Origin: Gammaproteobacteria bacterium
Lineage (GTDB): Bacteria > Pseudomonadota > Gammaproteobacteria > SZUA-229
Reading direction: 5' to 3'
DNA length: 64,000 nt
Assembly: GCA_015488885.1 (NCBI GenBank)
Contig: WFMW01000044.1
Span: 1 to 64,000 of the forward strand
The notes beneath the pieces are model-generated. The model saw only the letters and a list, made by a program, of their open reading frames with translations. It searched no databases and was not told the DNA's origin. This document shows, in pieces, positions 22,812 to 33,311 of the stretch. A program made the position numbers and the translations under genes. Numbering within the stretch: the stretch's first letter is position 1; every line of letters starts with the position of its first letter.

Positions 22812-23209
22812 TTGTACTGGATACACAGGTACTCATCTGGTGGGTCAATGATGATAAAAAGCTATCCAGCCAGGCAAGTAAAGCGATTAATAAAGAAATG
22901 AGCAATGAAGACGGGCAATTGATCATCTCGTCGATTACAAGCTGGGAAATTGCTCTTTTAATAAAAAAAGGATGTTTGGCACTGACAATGGATGTTGATG
23001 ACTGGATTAACACCGTTGCCTCGATTGAACAGGTCCGTTTTGTACCCGTCGATAATGATGTGGCTATTCAATCGGTAAGATTGCCGGGGGACTTTCATCC
23101 TGACCCTGCCGATAGAATCATTACTGCATTAGCAAGACATCTTTCAGCCGCATTGGTTACAAGTGATGAAAAGATCAGGGCTTATAAATATGTAAAAACT
23201 ATCTGGTAA
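22808..23209 (+). CDS. PIN-domain ribonuclease toxin (VapC-like)
   Basis: 133 aa from a GTG start overlapping the antitoxin gene. IVLDTQVLIWWV at about residues 2-13 carries the first Asp, SITSWEIALLIKKG at about 57-70 the Glu, DPADRIITALA at about 97-107 and VTSDEKIRAY at about 117-126 the remaining acidic residues. A Phd-type antitoxin with a PIN toxin is a common mixed pairing. All catalytic residues are present. Target RNA not predictable. Confidence 0.87.
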   Translation: MIVLDTQVLIWWVNDDKKLSSQASKAINKEMSNEDGQLIISSITSWEIALLIKKGCLALTMDVDDWINTVASIEQVRFVPVDNDVAIQSVRLPGDFHPDPADRIITALARHLSAALVTSDEKIRAYKYVKTIW

Positions 23210-23367
23210 CATTTCAAGAAGTCAGACTTAACATACAAGACTTGTTGAAATGCAAAGTATGCCCAAATAATGTACCACAGCCTGTTGATTTAAACTCAGA
23301 CTGGTAATGAATAAAGGCTGTTTTGCTAAAAGTCTATAAGATGCACGGAAAAAAGCTAGAAACAAAG
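23210..23367. other. Spacer between PIN toxin and MITE-like element
   Basis: No gene. CATTTCAA at 23211-23218 and TTGAAATG near 23244-23251 form a short inverted repeat; AAGAAGTCAGACTTAAC next to it resembles the CAAGGAGTCTGACC repeat of the left end. Confidence 0.3.
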
Positions 23368-23650
23368 TTAACCCGAATATTTCAGGGGAACGCTATAAAT
23401 ATGGCTTAACATAATGAATTTACAAATAAATATTGGTATCAGAAAAATACACCATGTACCCATTGCACGCTATGCAATTTTGGAGCGCTATTATTAATCA
23501 TGGCTCAGCGGTCATTTTTGACGATTCACCTGTAACCATAGCTATGGCTATGCTTTTCGGTGAATCGACAAAACTGACATACTGACTGCTTTTATATAAC
23601 ATCTGCCCCAAAATCCTGCATTCCCATTCCCATGAAATATTCGGGTTAAA
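23368..23650. mobile_element. MITE-like element with 23-bp terminal inverted repeats
   Basis: The left end (23368-23390, TTAACCCGAATATTTCAGG then GGAA) and the right end (23628-23650) are inverted copies over 23 bases with one mismatch. The outermost TTAA could be a target duplication. About 240 bases of non-coding DNA lie between, with a second inner hairpin at about 23511-23580 (GATTCACC and GGTGAATC with flanking GTCA/TGAC). No open frame, so it would depend on a transposase in trans. Shortened relatives are at 16839-16925 and, one end only, at 19083-19101. Confidence 0.7.
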
Positions 23651-23673
23651 GGCGATTAACCACGGATCACACG

Positions 23674-23740
23674 GAGAAGTGCTACAGGAAAGTAGCGCTT
23701 ACGGACCTAAGGATGGTGAAGTGCTACTGGAGGTAAAATT
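23674..23740 (+). repeat. 42-bp repeat family, third locus
   Basis: One full unit (23674-23715) with one change (GCGCTTACGG) and a partial second unit (GGTGAAGTGCTACTGGAGGTA). As at the other loci it follows GATTAACCACGG. It lies just inside the 3' flank of the DUF4197 gene, which reads toward it. Confidence 0.8.
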
Positions 23741-23794
23741 ACGCCATAATACGAACAAATTCAGCAGGCTGGTTTTTACGCTCCCTGTTTTATT

Positions 23795-24589
23795 TCATTT
23801 AGAGGTGGTGGCAGAGCTAAACACCTTTTTTAACAGGTCTGTGGTACGTTCAACCGGATTGTCACGTATTTTCTTTTCTTCCTGTGCAATCATGGTGAAT
23901 AAACCGTCCATAGTTTTCTGGGTGATGTAGTTATCTATGTTGTAATCTTTGAGGTTAAGGAACTGACCGGCAAATCCCATCTTGCTGTACATGGTTTTAT
24001 ATGCGCTGGTAACACCGGCTTTAGCCGTTGCCTGTTGTATAATGGGGGCTATTTTCTGCTGTAAACGATTGCTTTCAGCGCGACGTAAATATTGGGTGGC
24101 GGCATCTTCCTGTCCGCTAAGGATGGCTTTCGCGTCTTTAACGCTCATTTTCTTTATGCCATCTTTTATAATGTCTTTGGTCAATGGAACTGCTGCTTCA
24201 GCAGCACTGTTCATGGTAGCAACAAACTGATCAGCATACTTGTCCTGGCCAACTTTACGTAAAATAGTTTCGATTTTCTGTAGTGACCGAGGCATAGGAA
24301 TATGTACGGCTTTATTATTCATAAAGCCACCTGTTTTACCCAATGAGGCCACAGCGTAATCCGTGCCTTTGGCAAGTGCCTGTTTTAAACCCTTTACAAT
24401 CTGGCTATTACTTAGTGCTGTTTTAGCTATTTTTGATGGTTCGCCAGTGCTAATAGCCGATTTTATCTTATCGGAATTGCCACTAAGCCAGTCAAGCCAG
24501 CCGGCATTAACCTGATTAGTGCTGAAGAGTCCCAGAATTAACAGGATAAAAAGGGCTGATTTTTTACTTTTCAGGTATTGAGGTTCCAT
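23795..24589 (-). CDS. DUF4197 periplasmic protein
   Basis: 264 aa on the minus strand. The N-terminus has a signal peptide: KSKKSALFILLILGLFSTN then QVNA before GWLDWLSG, a plausible signal peptidase I site. The mature part matches the DUF4197 family: GLKQALAKGTDYAVASLGKT, GGFMNNKAVHIPMPRSL, DQFVATMNSAAEAAVPLTKD and DYNIDNYITQKTMDGLF. The family is widespread in proteobacteria and its function is unknown. It is the first non-accessory gene and marks the right edge of the repeat-rich region. Confidence 0.88.
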   Translation of the reverse strand: MEPQYLKSKKSALFILLILGLFSTNQVNAGWLDWLSGNSDKIKSAISTGEPSKIAKTALSNSQIVKGLKQALAKGTDYAVASLGKTGGFMNNKAVHIPMPRSLQKIETILRKVGQDKYADQFVATMNSAAEAAVPLTKDIIKDGIKKMSVKDAKAILSGQEDAATQYLRRAESNRLQQKIAPIIQQATAKAGVTSAYKTMYSKMGFAGQFLNLKDYNIDNYITQKTMDGLFTMIAQEEKKIRDNPVERTTDLLKKVFSSATTSK

Positions 24590-24682
24590 ATTTATGCCTA
24601 ATTAAGTTTGATATGTTGCCGCATATTCTGACACGTCCTGTATGGCAGGTAAATGGATACCGGGTTTTGTTGAAAAATTCTA

Positions 24683-24711
24683 TTGACCTGAAAGGCTTTC
24701 ACCGGTACACT
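24683..24711 (+). promoter_or_regulatory. Promoter of tRNA-Glu
   Basis: TTGACC at 24683-24688, 17 bases, then TACACT at 24706-24711, followed by a C-rich discriminator (TCCCGCCCG) typical of stable-RNA promoters. Transcription would start near 24718, about 40 bases before the tRNA. Confidence 0.55.
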
Positions 24712-24758
24712 TCCCGCCCGTTGTAACAGGGCCTGAAATGATGTTACAGCGTTCGTGT

Positions 24759-24834
<76 letters not shown>

Positions 24835-25074
24835 TATACTACTTATTTGTATGAATAATTGTAGCGTGCACTGGTGTCATTAGAATCGAGGCTGGCCAAA
24901 TTCGACAGGATTTGCACCGGCCTTTTTCATGCCCGTGTATTTTCCCGGCTATCGGGTATAATCTATTGGGTATAATATCGAACAAAATTTTCAGGAGGAT
25001 GTTGGTTTCCGGCAATGTATCAATTGTCGTCGAATCAAGCCGCCTGCCGGGTTCGTCACTGACTGGAGAACGTA
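24835..25074 (+). promoter_or_regulatory. carA upstream region with tandem -10 boxes
   Basis: 240 bases without a gene. Two TATAAT boxes at 24957-24962 and 24971-24976 sit in a direct repeat (GGGTATAATCTATTGGGTATAAT when read in parts). No matching -35 box is obvious, so they may need an activator. The carA TTG start has GGAGA six bases upstream. carAB transcription is controlled by pyrimidines and arginine in related bacteria; I see no attenuator hairpin here. Confidence 0.4.
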
Positions 25075-26241
25075 TTGACCAAAGCCGTTTTAGCACTTGA
25101 AGATGGTAGCCTTTTTTATGGCAAATCTATTGGTGTTTCCGGCAAAACTGTCGGCGAAGTAGTGTTTAACACGGCGATGACGGGTTATCAGGAAATACTT
25201 ACTGACCCTTCTTACGCCAGCCAGATTGTCACCCTGACTTATCCGCATATTGGCAATGTAGGCTGCTGTGAAGGTGATGCTGAATCAACAGTGGTGTATG
25301 CCGCTGGTCTGGTAATTCGTGATATGAGTATGCTGGTGAGTAACTGGCGTAGCCAGCAAAGTCTGCCTGATTATCTGGTTGCGCACAGGGTCGTGGCTAT
25401 TGCGGATATTGATACCCGGCGTTTAACCCGGTTACTGCGCGATAAAGGTGCCATGAGCGGCTGTATTCTGGCTGGTGATATCAATACAGATTCTGCCATG
25501 CAACAGGCGAGTGCCTTTGCTGGTTTACAGGGTATGGATCTGGCGCAGGTGGTGACTACGGCCGACCGTTATGAATGGCAGTACAGTATCTGGAATCTGG
25601 ACACCAATCAGCCGGATGAACAAATCACTGCGGCCAGTTATCATGTGGTGGCTTATGATTATGGTATTAAACGTAATATTCTGCGCATGCTGGTGCAACG
25701 TGGCTGTCGGGTAACGGTAGTACCGGCAAAAACAACGGCAGCTGACGTGCTGGCGATGCAGCCGGACGGGGTCTTTCTGTCGAATGGACCCGGCGATCCA
25801 CAACCCTGTGATTACGCAATTATGGCAATCAGGGAAATACTTGATACTGAAATACCTGTTTTTGGTATCTGCCTCGGGCATCAGTTACTGGCGCTGGCCT
25901 GTGGCGCGGGTACGAAAAAAATGAAATTCGGTCACCATGGTGCAAATCATCCAGTCAAGGATCTGTCCACCGGTAAGGTAATGATTACCAGCCAGAACCA
26001 CGGTTTTGCCGTCGATGAAAATACCCTGCCGACTAATTTGCGGGCAACGCATCGTTCCCTGTTTGATGGCTCTCTACAGGGGATTGAACGTAGTGACAAA
26101 CCGGCATTTGGTTTTCAGGGGCACCCCGAAGCCAGTCCCGGACCACACGATATCGCCCCGGTGTTTGATCACTTCATTGCGTTGATGACTCGGTATCAAA
26201 TGGAACAGCAGCAAAAATTTCCTACTTCCGTGGAACCCTAA
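25075..26241 (+). CDS. carA: Carbamoyl-phosphate synthase small subunit (glutaminase)
   Basis: 388 aa from a TTG start, as in E. coli carA, supported by GGAGA upstream and the conserved [14 protein letters not shown] beginning. The C-terminal half is a class I glutamine amidotransferase: nucleophile Cys in [13 protein letters not shown] (about residue 266) and the His-Glu pair in [11 protein letters not shown] (about 345-356). It releases ammonia from glutamine and passes it to CarB for carbamoyl phosphate, feeding arginine and pyrimidine synthesis. Five bases separate it from carB. Confidence 0.97.
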   Translation: MTKAVLALEDGSLFYGKSIGVSGKTVGEVVFNTAMTGYQEILTDPSYASQIVTLTYPHIGNVGCCEGDAESTVVYAAGLVIRDMSMLVSNWRSQQSLPDYLVAHRVVAIADIDTRRLTRLLRDKGAMSGCILAGDINTDSAMQQASAFAGLQGMDLAQVVTTADRYEWQYSIWNLDTNQPDEQITAASYHVVAYDYGIKRNILRMLVQRGCRVTVVPAKTTAADVLAMQPDGVFLSNGPGDPQPCDYAIMAIREILDTEIPVFGICLGHQLLALACGAGTKKMKFGHHGANHPVKDLSTGKVMITSQNHGFAVDENTLPTNLRATHRSLFDGSLQGIERSDKPAFGFQGHPEASPGPHDIAPVFDHFIALMTRYQMEQQQKFPTSVEP

Positions 26242-26246
26242 TCAGC

Positions 26247-29200
26247 ATGCCTAAACGACAGGATATAAAAAAAGTTTTAATCATTGGTGCCGGGCCGATT
26301 GTGATTGGTCAGGCCTGTGAATTTGATTATTCCGGCGCGCAGGCATGTAAGGCGTTACGCGAGGAAGGGTTGCAGGTGGTATTGGTTAATTCTAATCCGG
26401 CAACCATTATGACTGACCCGGAGATGGCAGATGCCACCTATATCGAGCCGATTACCTGGCAGACTGTGGCCGCAATTATTGCTAAAGAAAAACCCGATGC
26501 CCTGTTACCGACAATGGGTGGGCAGACAGCGTTAAATTGTGCACTGGATCTTGATCGTGAGGGCGTGCTGGCGCAATATCATGTTGAAATGATTGGTGCC
26601 AGCAAAGAAGCCATTGATATGGCCGAGGATCGTGAACGGTTTAAAAACGCCATGCATGAACTGGGTCTGGAAATGCCCCGTGCCGCGATTGCGCACAGTC
26701 TGGAAGAAGCATATCAGGTGCAGGCACAGGTGGGTTTTCCGACTATTATCCGGCCCTCCTTTACCATGGGGGGCAGCGGTGGCGGCATTGCCTACAACCG
26801 GGATGAATTCGAAGAAATCTGCTTGCGCGGGCTGGATCTGTCGCCGGTCAATGAGCTGCTGGTAGAAGAATCCATCACTGGCTGGAAAGAATATGAAATG
26901 GAAGTGGTGCGCGATAAAAATGACAACTGCATTATTATCTGCTCAATTGAAAATCTCGACCCGATGGGTATTCACACCGGCGACTCCATTACTGTTGCCC
27001 CGGCACAAACCTTAACCGATAAAGAATACCAGCGTATGCGTGATGCTTCAATTGCGGTACTGCGCAAGATTGGGGTGGAGACTGGTGGTTCCAATGTGCA
27101 GTTTTCAGTCAATCCGCAAGATGGTCGCATGACGATTATCGAAATGAATCCTCGGGTGTCCCGTTCATCAGCACTGGCATCGAAAGCTACCGGTTTCCCG
27201 ATTGCAAAAATTGCCGCTAAACTGGCGATTGGTTATACCCTTGATGAGCTGCAAAATGAAATTACCGGTGGCATCACCCCGGCTTCGTTTGAGCCCAGTA
27301 TCGATTATGTGGTAACAAAAATTCCGCGCTTTACCTTTGAGAAATTTCCGCAGGCGGAAAACCGGCTTACTACACAGATGAAGTCGGTCGGCGAGGTGAT
27401 GGCCATCGGGCGTAATTTTCAGGAGTCATTACAGAAAGCGCTACGTGGTCTGGAGGTGGATATCAATGGTCTGTCACCGATACTGGATGAAGACATTGCC
27501 GAGGATCATATCGAATCTTTTCTTAATAAAGAGCTGGGTAACCCGGGTGCAGATCGATTATTGTATGTTGGTGAGGCAATGCGCCGTGGTTACAGTATTG
27601 AGCATCTGTTTGAACTAACCAGCATCGACCCCTGGTTCCTGGTGCAGATCGAGGACCTTATCAAGGCTGAAATCGCGCTGTCCGGCCGACAACTGGACAC
27701 ACTGGATGGCGTTGAATTACGCGCACTGAAACGTAAAGGTTTTTCAGACAGCCGTCTGGCTCAGTTACTGGGAATACCTGAATACAGCATGCGTCGTTAT
27801 CGTTACGAATTAAATATTCATCCCGTGTACAAGCGTGTGGATACCTGTGCGGCAGAGTTTTCCACCTCAACGGCGTATATGTATTCCACTTATGAGGAAG
27901 AATGTGAAGCCCAGCCGACGGACAGAAAAAAAATTGTTGTTCTCGGTGGTGGGCCAAATCGTATTGGCCAGGGTATTGAGTTTGATTACTGCTGTGTGCA
28001 CGCCGCGTTTGCGATGCGTGAAGATGGTTATGAAACCATTATGATTAACTGTAACCCGGAAACTGTGTCCACCGATTATGATACGTCTGACCGCCTGTAT
28101 TTTGAGCCGCTAACGCTGGAAGATGTTCTTGAGGTTATGGCAAAGGAAAAACCAGCCGGGGTAATCGTTCAATATGGTGGCCAGACACCCTTGAAACTGG
28201 CGCGTGATCTGGAAGCGGCAGGGGTACCGGTTATCGGTACCACGCCCGACTGCATCGACCTGGCCGAAGACCGCGAGCGTTTTCAGCAACTGGTTAATGA
28301 ACTGGGGTTGAAGCAGCCGCCCAATCGTCTGGCTCGTTCTACTACAGAGGCGCTGCAGGGCGCGTCAGACATCGGTTTTCCTCTGGTAGTGCGGCCTTCG
28401 TATGTACTCGGCGGACGGGCCATGGAAATCGTCTATAACGAAACCGATCTTAAATATTATATGCGCAGTGCGGTTAGTGTTTCCAACGATGCCCCGGTGT
28501 TGCTTGATCGTTTTCTTGATGATGCAGTAGAAGTTGACGTGGATGCGATTTGTGACGGCAAGAATGTGCTGATCGGTAGTATTATGCAGCATATTGAACA
28601 GGCAGGGGTGCATTCGGGGGACTCGGCCTGCTCGCTACCACCTTATTCACTGTCTACGGAGGTTCAGGATCAATTACGTGAACAAACGTGCCAGCTGGCA
28701 TTGAAGCTGGGGGTGGTAGGTTTGATGAATATTCAGTTTGCAATACAGTTTGATAATGCTGGTGCCCACATCTACCTGCTGGAAGTTAATCCGCGCGCAT
28801 CACGCACGGTGCCGTTTGTATCGAAAGCAACTGGCGTGTCACTGGCAAAAATTGCTGCCCGTTGTATGGTGGGGCAATCGCTTGAAGCCCAGGGAAAAAC
28901 CCGTGAAACGATACCGAACCGGTTTGCGGTAAAAGAATCGGTATTTCCATTTGTTAAATTCCCGGGCGTTGATCCATTGCTGGGGCCGGAAATGAAATCC
29001 ACCGGCGAGGTAATGGGGGTAGGTGAAAATTTTGCCATGGCTTTTGCCCGGGCACAGTTGGGGGCAGGCATGGTGTTGCCAACAAGCGGACGGGTGTTTA
29101 TCAGTGTGCGTGAGCGTGACCGTCATTATGCGGTTGATCTGGGGCGTGAACTGGCGGCAAAAGGCTTTGAGTTGCTGGCGACAAAAGGCACGGGCAGGGC

Positions 29201-29474
29201 GTTACAGGATGCAGGCATACCCTGTAAACAGGTGAATAAAGTTTATGAAGGTCGTCCACATATTGTCGATATGATCAAAAACGATGAAATTGCGTTGATC
29301 ATTAATACCACTGAAGGCAAGCAGGCCATTTCCGATTCCTATACAATACGTGCTTCAGCGTTACAACATAAGGTGAGTTATACCACGACAATTGCGGGTG
29401 CCAGTGCAACGGTACAGGCGCTGGATTATCTGGCGGTGACGGATGTACATTGTCTTCAGTCGTCGCATAGTTAA
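26247..29474 (+). CDS. carB: Carbamoyl-phosphate synthase large subunit
   Basis: 1075 aa, the normal size. Two homologous ATP-grasp halves are visible: [20 protein letters not shown] near residue 12 and [20 protein letters not shown] near residue 565 begin them. Each has its own PGM/GQT motif ([18 protein letters not shown]) and its own E..NPR end ([38 protein letters not shown]). The first makes carboxyphosphate and carbamate, the second phosphorylates carbamate. The C-terminal 140 residues form the MGS-like allosteric domain. Co-transcribed with carA. Confidence 0.98.
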   Translation: MPKRQDIKKVLIIGAGPIVIGQACEFDYSGAQACKALREEGLQVVLVNSNPATIMTDPEMADATYIEPITWQTVAAIIAKEKPDALLPTMGGQTALNCALDLDREGVLAQYHVEMIGASKEAIDMAEDRERFKNAMHELGLEMPRAAIAHSLEEAYQVQAQVGFPTIIRPSFTMGGSGGGIAYNRDEFEEICLRGLDLSPVNELLVEESITGWKEYEMEVVRDKNDNCIIICSIENLDPMGIHTGDSITVAPAQTLTDKEYQRMRDASIAVLRKIGVETGGSNVQFSVNPQDGRMTIIEMNPRVSRSSALASKATGFPIAKIAAKLAIGYTLDELQNEITGGITPASFEPSIDYVVTKIPRFTFEKFPQAENRLTTQMKSVGEVMAIGRNFQESLQKALRGLEVDINGLSPILDEDIAEDHIESFLNKELGNPGADRLLYVGEAMRRGYSIEHLFELTSIDPWFLVQIEDLIKAEIALSGRQLDTLDGVELRALKRKGFSDSRLAQLLGIPEYSMRRYRYELNIHPVYKRVDTCAAEFSTSTAYMYSTYEEECEAQPTDRKKIVVLGGGPNRIGQGIEFDYCCVHAAFAMREDGYETIMINCNPETVSTDYDTSDRLYFEPLTLEDVLEVMAKEKPAGVIVQYGGQTPLKLARDLEAAGVPVIGTTPDCIDLAEDRERFQQLVNELGLKQPPNRLARSTTEALQGASDIGFPLVVRPSYVLGGRAMEIVYNETDLKYYMRSAVSVSNDAPVLLDRFLDDAVEVDVDAICDGKNVLIGSIMQHIEQAGVHSGDSACSLPPYSLSTEVQDQLREQTCQLALKLGVVGLMNIQFAIQFDNAGAHIYLLEVNPRASRTVPFVSKATGVSLAKIAARCMVGQSLEAQGKTRETIPNRFAVKESVFPFVKFPGVDPLLGPEMKSTGEVMGVGENFAMAFARAQLGAGMVLPTSGRVFISVRERDRHYAVDLGRELAAKGFELLATKGTGRALQDAGIPCKQVNKVYEGRPHIVDMIKNDEIALIINTTEGKQAISDSYTIRASALQHKVSYTTTIAGASATVQALDYLAVTDVHCLQSSHS

Positions 29475-29585
29475 AAAATTCGTTCAAATTCGTTCAGTGA
29501 CTAGCTTATGTTCTCTAATATCATATTAGTTTAATCAATATCATGTTAATAAATATACATTACAGTTTTTATAGCGAGGTTTAAG

Positions 29586-30062
29586 GTGAGTAAAGTCCCT
29601 ATTACAGTGCGTGGTGCCAGAAAACTTCAGGATGAACTGCATCAGCTCAAATCCATTGATCGGCCAAAAGTTATCGAAGCCATCGCTACCGCCCGTGAAC
29701 ACGGCGATTTAAAAGAAAACGCCGAATATCATGCAGCGCGTGAGCAGCAGGGTTTTATCGAAGGCCGTATTAAGGATATTGAAGCCAAACTCAGTAATGC
29801 TACGATCATTGATGTCACGACTTTAAGTAATACTGGCAAAGTTGTGTTTGGCACCACTGTTAATGTGGCTGATGAAGAAACTGGCGATGAAGTGATATAT
29901 CAGATTGTGGGTGATGATGAGGCAGATATCAAACAGAATATGATTTCTATCAGTTCGCCTATTGCCCGTGCGTTGATCGGTAAACAGGAAGGCGATATTG
30001 TTGACGTTAAAACACCCGGCGGTATACGTTCACTGGAAATTGTTGAAGTCCGGTATATATGA
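29586..30062 (+). CDS. greA: Transcript cleavage factor GreA
   Basis: 158 aa from a GTG start with an AAGG-type ribosome binding site. The coiled-coil N-terminal domain carries the catalytic tip: [20 protein letters not shown] at about residues 34-53, with the acidic D and E that enter the RNA polymerase secondary channel. The C-terminal FKBP-like domain ends [15 protein letters not shown]. It rescues backtracked RNA polymerase by stimulating RNA cleavage. About 110 bases separate it from carB, enough for its own promoter. Confidence 0.97.
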   Translation: MSKVPITVRGARKLQDELHQLKSIDRPKVIEAIATAREHGDLKENAEYHAAREQQGFIEGRIKDIEAKLSNATIIDVTTLSNTGKVVFGTTVNVADEETGDEVIYQIVGDDEADIKQNMISISSPIARALIGKQEGDIVDVKTPGGIRSLEIVEVRYI

Positions 30063-30113
30063 AAAGCAAGCTGACAGCCGTCAGTTAGAAGTAAAACAGT
30101 AAAGCCCGAGTTT

Positions 30114-30395
30114 ATGTCATTAAATAAAAAACAGATTAAAATTTTGCGGGCAAAATGTCATGCGCTCAGTCCGGTTGTTATGCTCGGGCAGAAAGGCCTG
30201 ACGGATGAAGTACTCAATGAATTGAATATAGCGCTGGATTACCATGAACTGGTAAAAATAAAGCTCGCAGTAGGTGATCGGGAACAACGTTGTCAGCTGG
30301 CAACAGAAATATGTCAGAAAATGCAGGCTGAGAAAGTTCAGTCAATGGGTAAAACCCTGTCAGTATACCGGCATAATCCACAGAAAACGCTTTAA
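30114..30395 (+). CDS. yhbY: Ribosome-assembly RNA-binding protein YhbY
   Basis: 93 aa CRM-domain protein: LNKKQIKILRAKCHALSPVV at about residues 2-21, LGQKGLTDEVLNELNIALDY at about 24-43 with the GQKGLT loop typical of YhbY, and HELVKIKL at about 44-51. It binds pre-50S ribosomal particles. In E. coli it is transcribed away from rlmE; here it is in the same direction, 36 bases ahead of rlmE. Confidence 0.93.
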   Translation: MSLNKKQIKILRAKCHALSPVVMLGQKGLTDEVLNELNIALDYHELVKIKLAVGDREQRCQLATEICQKMQAEKVQSMGKTLSVYRHNPQKTL

Positions 30396-30431
30396 CCTGA
30401 ATCCGTGGGTTCAGGTTAAAACTTCATTGCC

Positions 30432-31058
30432 ATGGCTAAAAGTAAAAGCAGTAAAGGCTGGTTGAACGAACATTTCAGGGATGAATTTGTCCAACGTTCA
30501 CAGCAGGATGGTTATCGTTCGCGGGCGGTTTATAAGTTAATAGAAATCGACCAGAAAGATAAACTAATTAGATCGGGGATGACGGTTGTGGATCTTGGCG
30601 CTGCACCCGGTAGCTGGTCGGAATATGCGGTAAAACGGGTCGGTAAAACGGGCAAACTTATTGCGCTGGATATATTGCCGATGGTGCCTGTTGACGGGGT
30701 TGCATTTATTGAAGGTGATTTCAGAGAAGAAGCGGTATATCAACGTTTGATGTCGCTAATCAACAATCAACATGCAGACCTTGTTATTTCCGATATGGCC
30801 CCCAATATAAGCGGAATGGGTTCTATTGATATGCCACGTGCCTACTATTTATCTGAGCTGGCAATGGATTTTGCTGCTCAGGTTCTTAAACCGGGTGGTA
30901 ATTTTCTGGTTAAGCTGTTTCAGGGTGAGGGTTTTGATACCTACAATAAAACCTTAAAACAGCGTTTTTCAAAGGTGGTCATGCGTAAGCCGCGTGCATC
31001 ACGTGCACGAAGTCGGGAAATATATGCGCTGGCGATGGGGTTTTCAGGGCATGCCTGA
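30432..31058 (+). CDS. rlmE: 23S rRNA 2'-O-ribose methyltransferase (U2552)
   Basis: 208 aa, full length for RlmE/FtsJ/RrmJ. The start WLNEHFRDEFVQRSQQDGYR carries conserved residues including catalytic Lys in RAVYKLIEID at about residues 32-41. VVDLGAAPGSWSEYAV at about 53-68 is SAM motif I, VISDMAPNISG at about 118-128 has the catalytic Asp, and GNFLVKLFQGEGFD at about 156-169 the second Lys. It methylates U2552 in the ribosomal A-loop late in 50S assembly and is heat-shock linked together with ftsH, as its position here suggests. Confidence 0.96.
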   Translation: MAKSKSSKGWLNEHFRDEFVQRSQQDGYRSRAVYKLIEIDQKDKLIRSGMTVVDLGAAPGSWSEYAVKRVGKTGKLIALDILPMVPVDGVAFIEGDFREEAVYQRLMSLINNQHADLVISDMAPNISGMGSIDMPRAYYLSELAMDFAAQVLKPGGNFLVKLFQGEGFDTYNKTLKQRFSKVVMRKPRASRARSREIYALAMGFSGHA

Positions 31059-31230
31059 AAATATGGTATAAACTAGAAACTAGAAACATACTATAAAGTA
31101 GTGTAACGTTTAGTCTGTAAATTCCCGATGAACAGGCTATCCGGGATATAATCAGGGTTCCCGTAGCTATCGACCCTGTAGCCTGATGGGTTATCATCTG
31201 GCATTATTATTTAAATTTTGGAGCGATCAT

Positions 31231-33171
31231 TTGAACGATCTGGCAAAAAATCTGATTTTATGGGCTGTTATCGCGGTTGTACTGTTGTCGGTATTCAGTA
31301 ATTTTAGCAAAACGACCCGGCATGCTCAGGCGGTGCCTTATTCCAGTTTCCTTGAGCTGGCTAAATCCGGCCAGGTCGCGCAGGTGACGATTGATGGTCG
31401 TAATATCAAGGGTAAAATGGCCAGCGGCAGTCCTTTTTCTACCTACAGTCCAGAAACAGACAATATTGCCATGATTGGTACCCTGCTTAATAATAATGTC
31501 GAAATACGTGGCAAACCGCCGGAAGGACAGTCGTTATTAATGACTATCTTTATCTCCTGGTTCCCGTTCCTGCTGTTAATTGGTATCTGGGTTTTCTTTA
31601 TGCGCCAGATGCAGGGCGGTGCAGGTGGTCGCGGCGCCATGTCATTTGGTAAAAGTAAAGCGCGGATGCTGGGTGAAGATGATATCAAGGTTACCTTTCG
31701 TGATGTTGCCGGTGCTGAAGAAGCCAAGGAAGAGGTTGAGGAACTGGTCGAGTTTTTAAAAGATCCGAGTAAATTTCAGAAACTGGGTGGGCGTATACCC
31801 AGTGGTGTGTTAATGGTAGGTTCGCCGGGTACCGGTAAAACTCTACTGGCCAGAGCCATTGCCGGTGAGGCAAAAGTACCGTTTTTTACTATTTCAGGCT
31901 CCGATTTTGTCGAAATGTTTGTTGGGGTAGGCGCTTCGCGGGTACGCGATATGTTTGAAACCGCCAAAAAGCATGCTCCCTGTATTATCTTTATTGATGA
32001 AATTGATGCTGTCGGTCGCCATCGTGGTGCTGGTCTGGGTGGTGGTCATGACGAACGTGAACAGACCTTGAATCAGTTACTGGTTGAAATGGATGGTTTT
32101 GAAGGCAATGAAGGCGTTATAGTGATTGCTGCAACCAACCGTCCTGATGTGCTGGATCCAGCTTTATTGCGCCCCGGTCGTTTTGACCGTCAGGTGGTGG
32201 TGCCGTTACCGGATATCCGTGGTCGTGAGCAAATTCTCAAAGTTCACGCACGTAAAATACCGGAAAATACCGATGTTAACCTTGCGGTTATTGCACGCGG
32301 TACGCCGGGTTTTTCCGGTGCGGATCTGGCTAATCTGGTTAATGAAGCGGCCCTGTTTGCTGCCCGGGAAAACGCCAAAACCGTTAATATGTCACATTTT
32401 GAGCGTGCCAAGGACAAGATCATGATGGGGGCAGAACGCCGTAGCATGGTCATGTCAGAGGAAGAAAAAGAGTTAACGGCTTACCACGAATCCGGTCATG
32501 CCATTGTTGGCCGTCTGGTGCCTGAGCATGATCCAGTCTATAAAGTGAGTATTATTCCACGTGGTCGGGCACTGGGCGTTACCATGTTTCTACCGGAAGA
32601 AGATCGTTACAGTAACAGTAAGAAGCTGCTTGAAAGCCAGATTTCCAGCCTGTTTGGCGGGCGAATTGCTGAAGAACTGACTTTTGGTAAGGATAATGTT
32701 ACCACCGGTGCCTCCAATGATATTGAGCGGGCTACGGATATCGCCCGGAATATGGTTACCAAATGGGGGCTGTCCGAGCGTCTGGGGCCACTGGTTTATT
32801 CTGAAGATGAGGGTGAAGTATTTCTGGGGCGTTCTGTTACCCAGCACAAAAATATGGGTGATGATACGGCTCGTATTATTGATGAAGAAATTCGTCTGCT
32901 TATTGACCGGAACTATGAACGTGCAGAGAAACTTCTGCAGGAAAATCTGGATATCTTAAAGGCCATGGCAGCTGCTTTAATAAAGTATGAAACCATTGAT
33001 AGCAATCAGATCGATGCATTAATGGCACGTCAGCCAGTACCACAGCCAAAAGACTGGGTTGAAACCGATATTGATAGTGGTGATGCCGGTAAGGGTTCGG
33101 GGAAGTCAGCAGAAACGGATAAATCCACTAATAAAGAAGGTTCGATTGGTGACCCGGCCAGTCAACATTAA
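31231..33171 (+). CDS. ftsH: ATP-dependent zinc metalloprotease FtsH
   Basis: 646 aa from TTG at 31231, chosen because TTGGAGCG lies seven bases before and the product then begins [20 protein letters not shown], as in E. coli FtsH. There are two membrane helices (about residues 6-24 and 103-125) with a periplasmic domain between. The AAA domain has Walker [14 protein letters not shown], Walker B IIFIDEID and the SRH segment. The Zn protease motif is HESGHAIVG. The Walker A loop has Ser where most FtsH proteins have Pro (GPPGTGKT). It degrades misassembled membrane proteins and regulators such as LpxC. TATAAT at about 31146 may be its promoter. Confidence 0.97.
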   Translation: MNDLAKNLILWAVIAVVLLSVFSNFSKTTRHAQAVPYSSFLELAKSGQVAQVTIDGRNIKGKMASGSPFSTYSPETDNIAMIGTLLNNNVEIRGKPPEGQSLLMTIFISWFPFLLLIGIWVFFMRQMQGGAGGRGAMSFGKSKARMLGEDDIKVTFRDVAGAEEAKEEVEELVEFLKDPSKFQKLGGRIPSGVLMVGSPGTGKTLLARAIAGEAKVPFFTISGSDFVEMFVGVGASRVRDMFETAKKHAPCIIFIDEIDAVGRHRGAGLGGGHDEREQTLNQLLVEMDGFEGNEGVIVIAATNRPDVLDPALLRPGRFDRQVVVPLPDIRGREQILKVHARKIPENTDVNLAVIARGTPGFSGADLANLVNEAALFAARENAKTVNMSHFERAKDKIMMGAERRSMVMSEEEKELTAYHESGHAIVGRLVPEHDPVYKVSIIPRGRALGVTMFLPEEDRYSNSKKLLESQISSLFGGRIAEELTFGKDNVTTGASNDIERATDIARNMVTKWGLSERLGPLVYSEDEGEVFLGRSVTQHKNMGDDTARIIDEEIRLLIDRNYERAEKLLQENLDILKAMAAALIKYETIDSNQIDALMARQPVPQPKDWVETDIDSGDAGKGSGKSAETDKSTNKEGSIGDPASQH

Positions 33172-33311
33172 AATTAAAGTTTTACATTGATAGCAGGCAG
33201 TGCAGTAAAAACAGAAATTTGACAGAGCGTTCTGAGTTCTTTCAGGCTTTTACTGCCAACTGCCAACTGCCAACTTAAAAACTTCGTTTTTATTGCCAGC
33301 TTTTCTTTTTA
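33172..33311. other. ftsH-folP spacer with ACTGCCA tandem repeat
   Basis: 140 bases; AACTGCC is repeated in tandem three times at about 33250-33274, then AACTTAAAAACTTCGTTTTT. No terminator is obvious, so folP may be read from the ftsH transcript. Confidence 0.5.

Noticed and set aside
16670-23800. Integrated prophage or complete conjugative element
   Set aside because: No integrase, capsid, terminase, relaxase or type IV secretion genes; only small modules, repeats and fragments.
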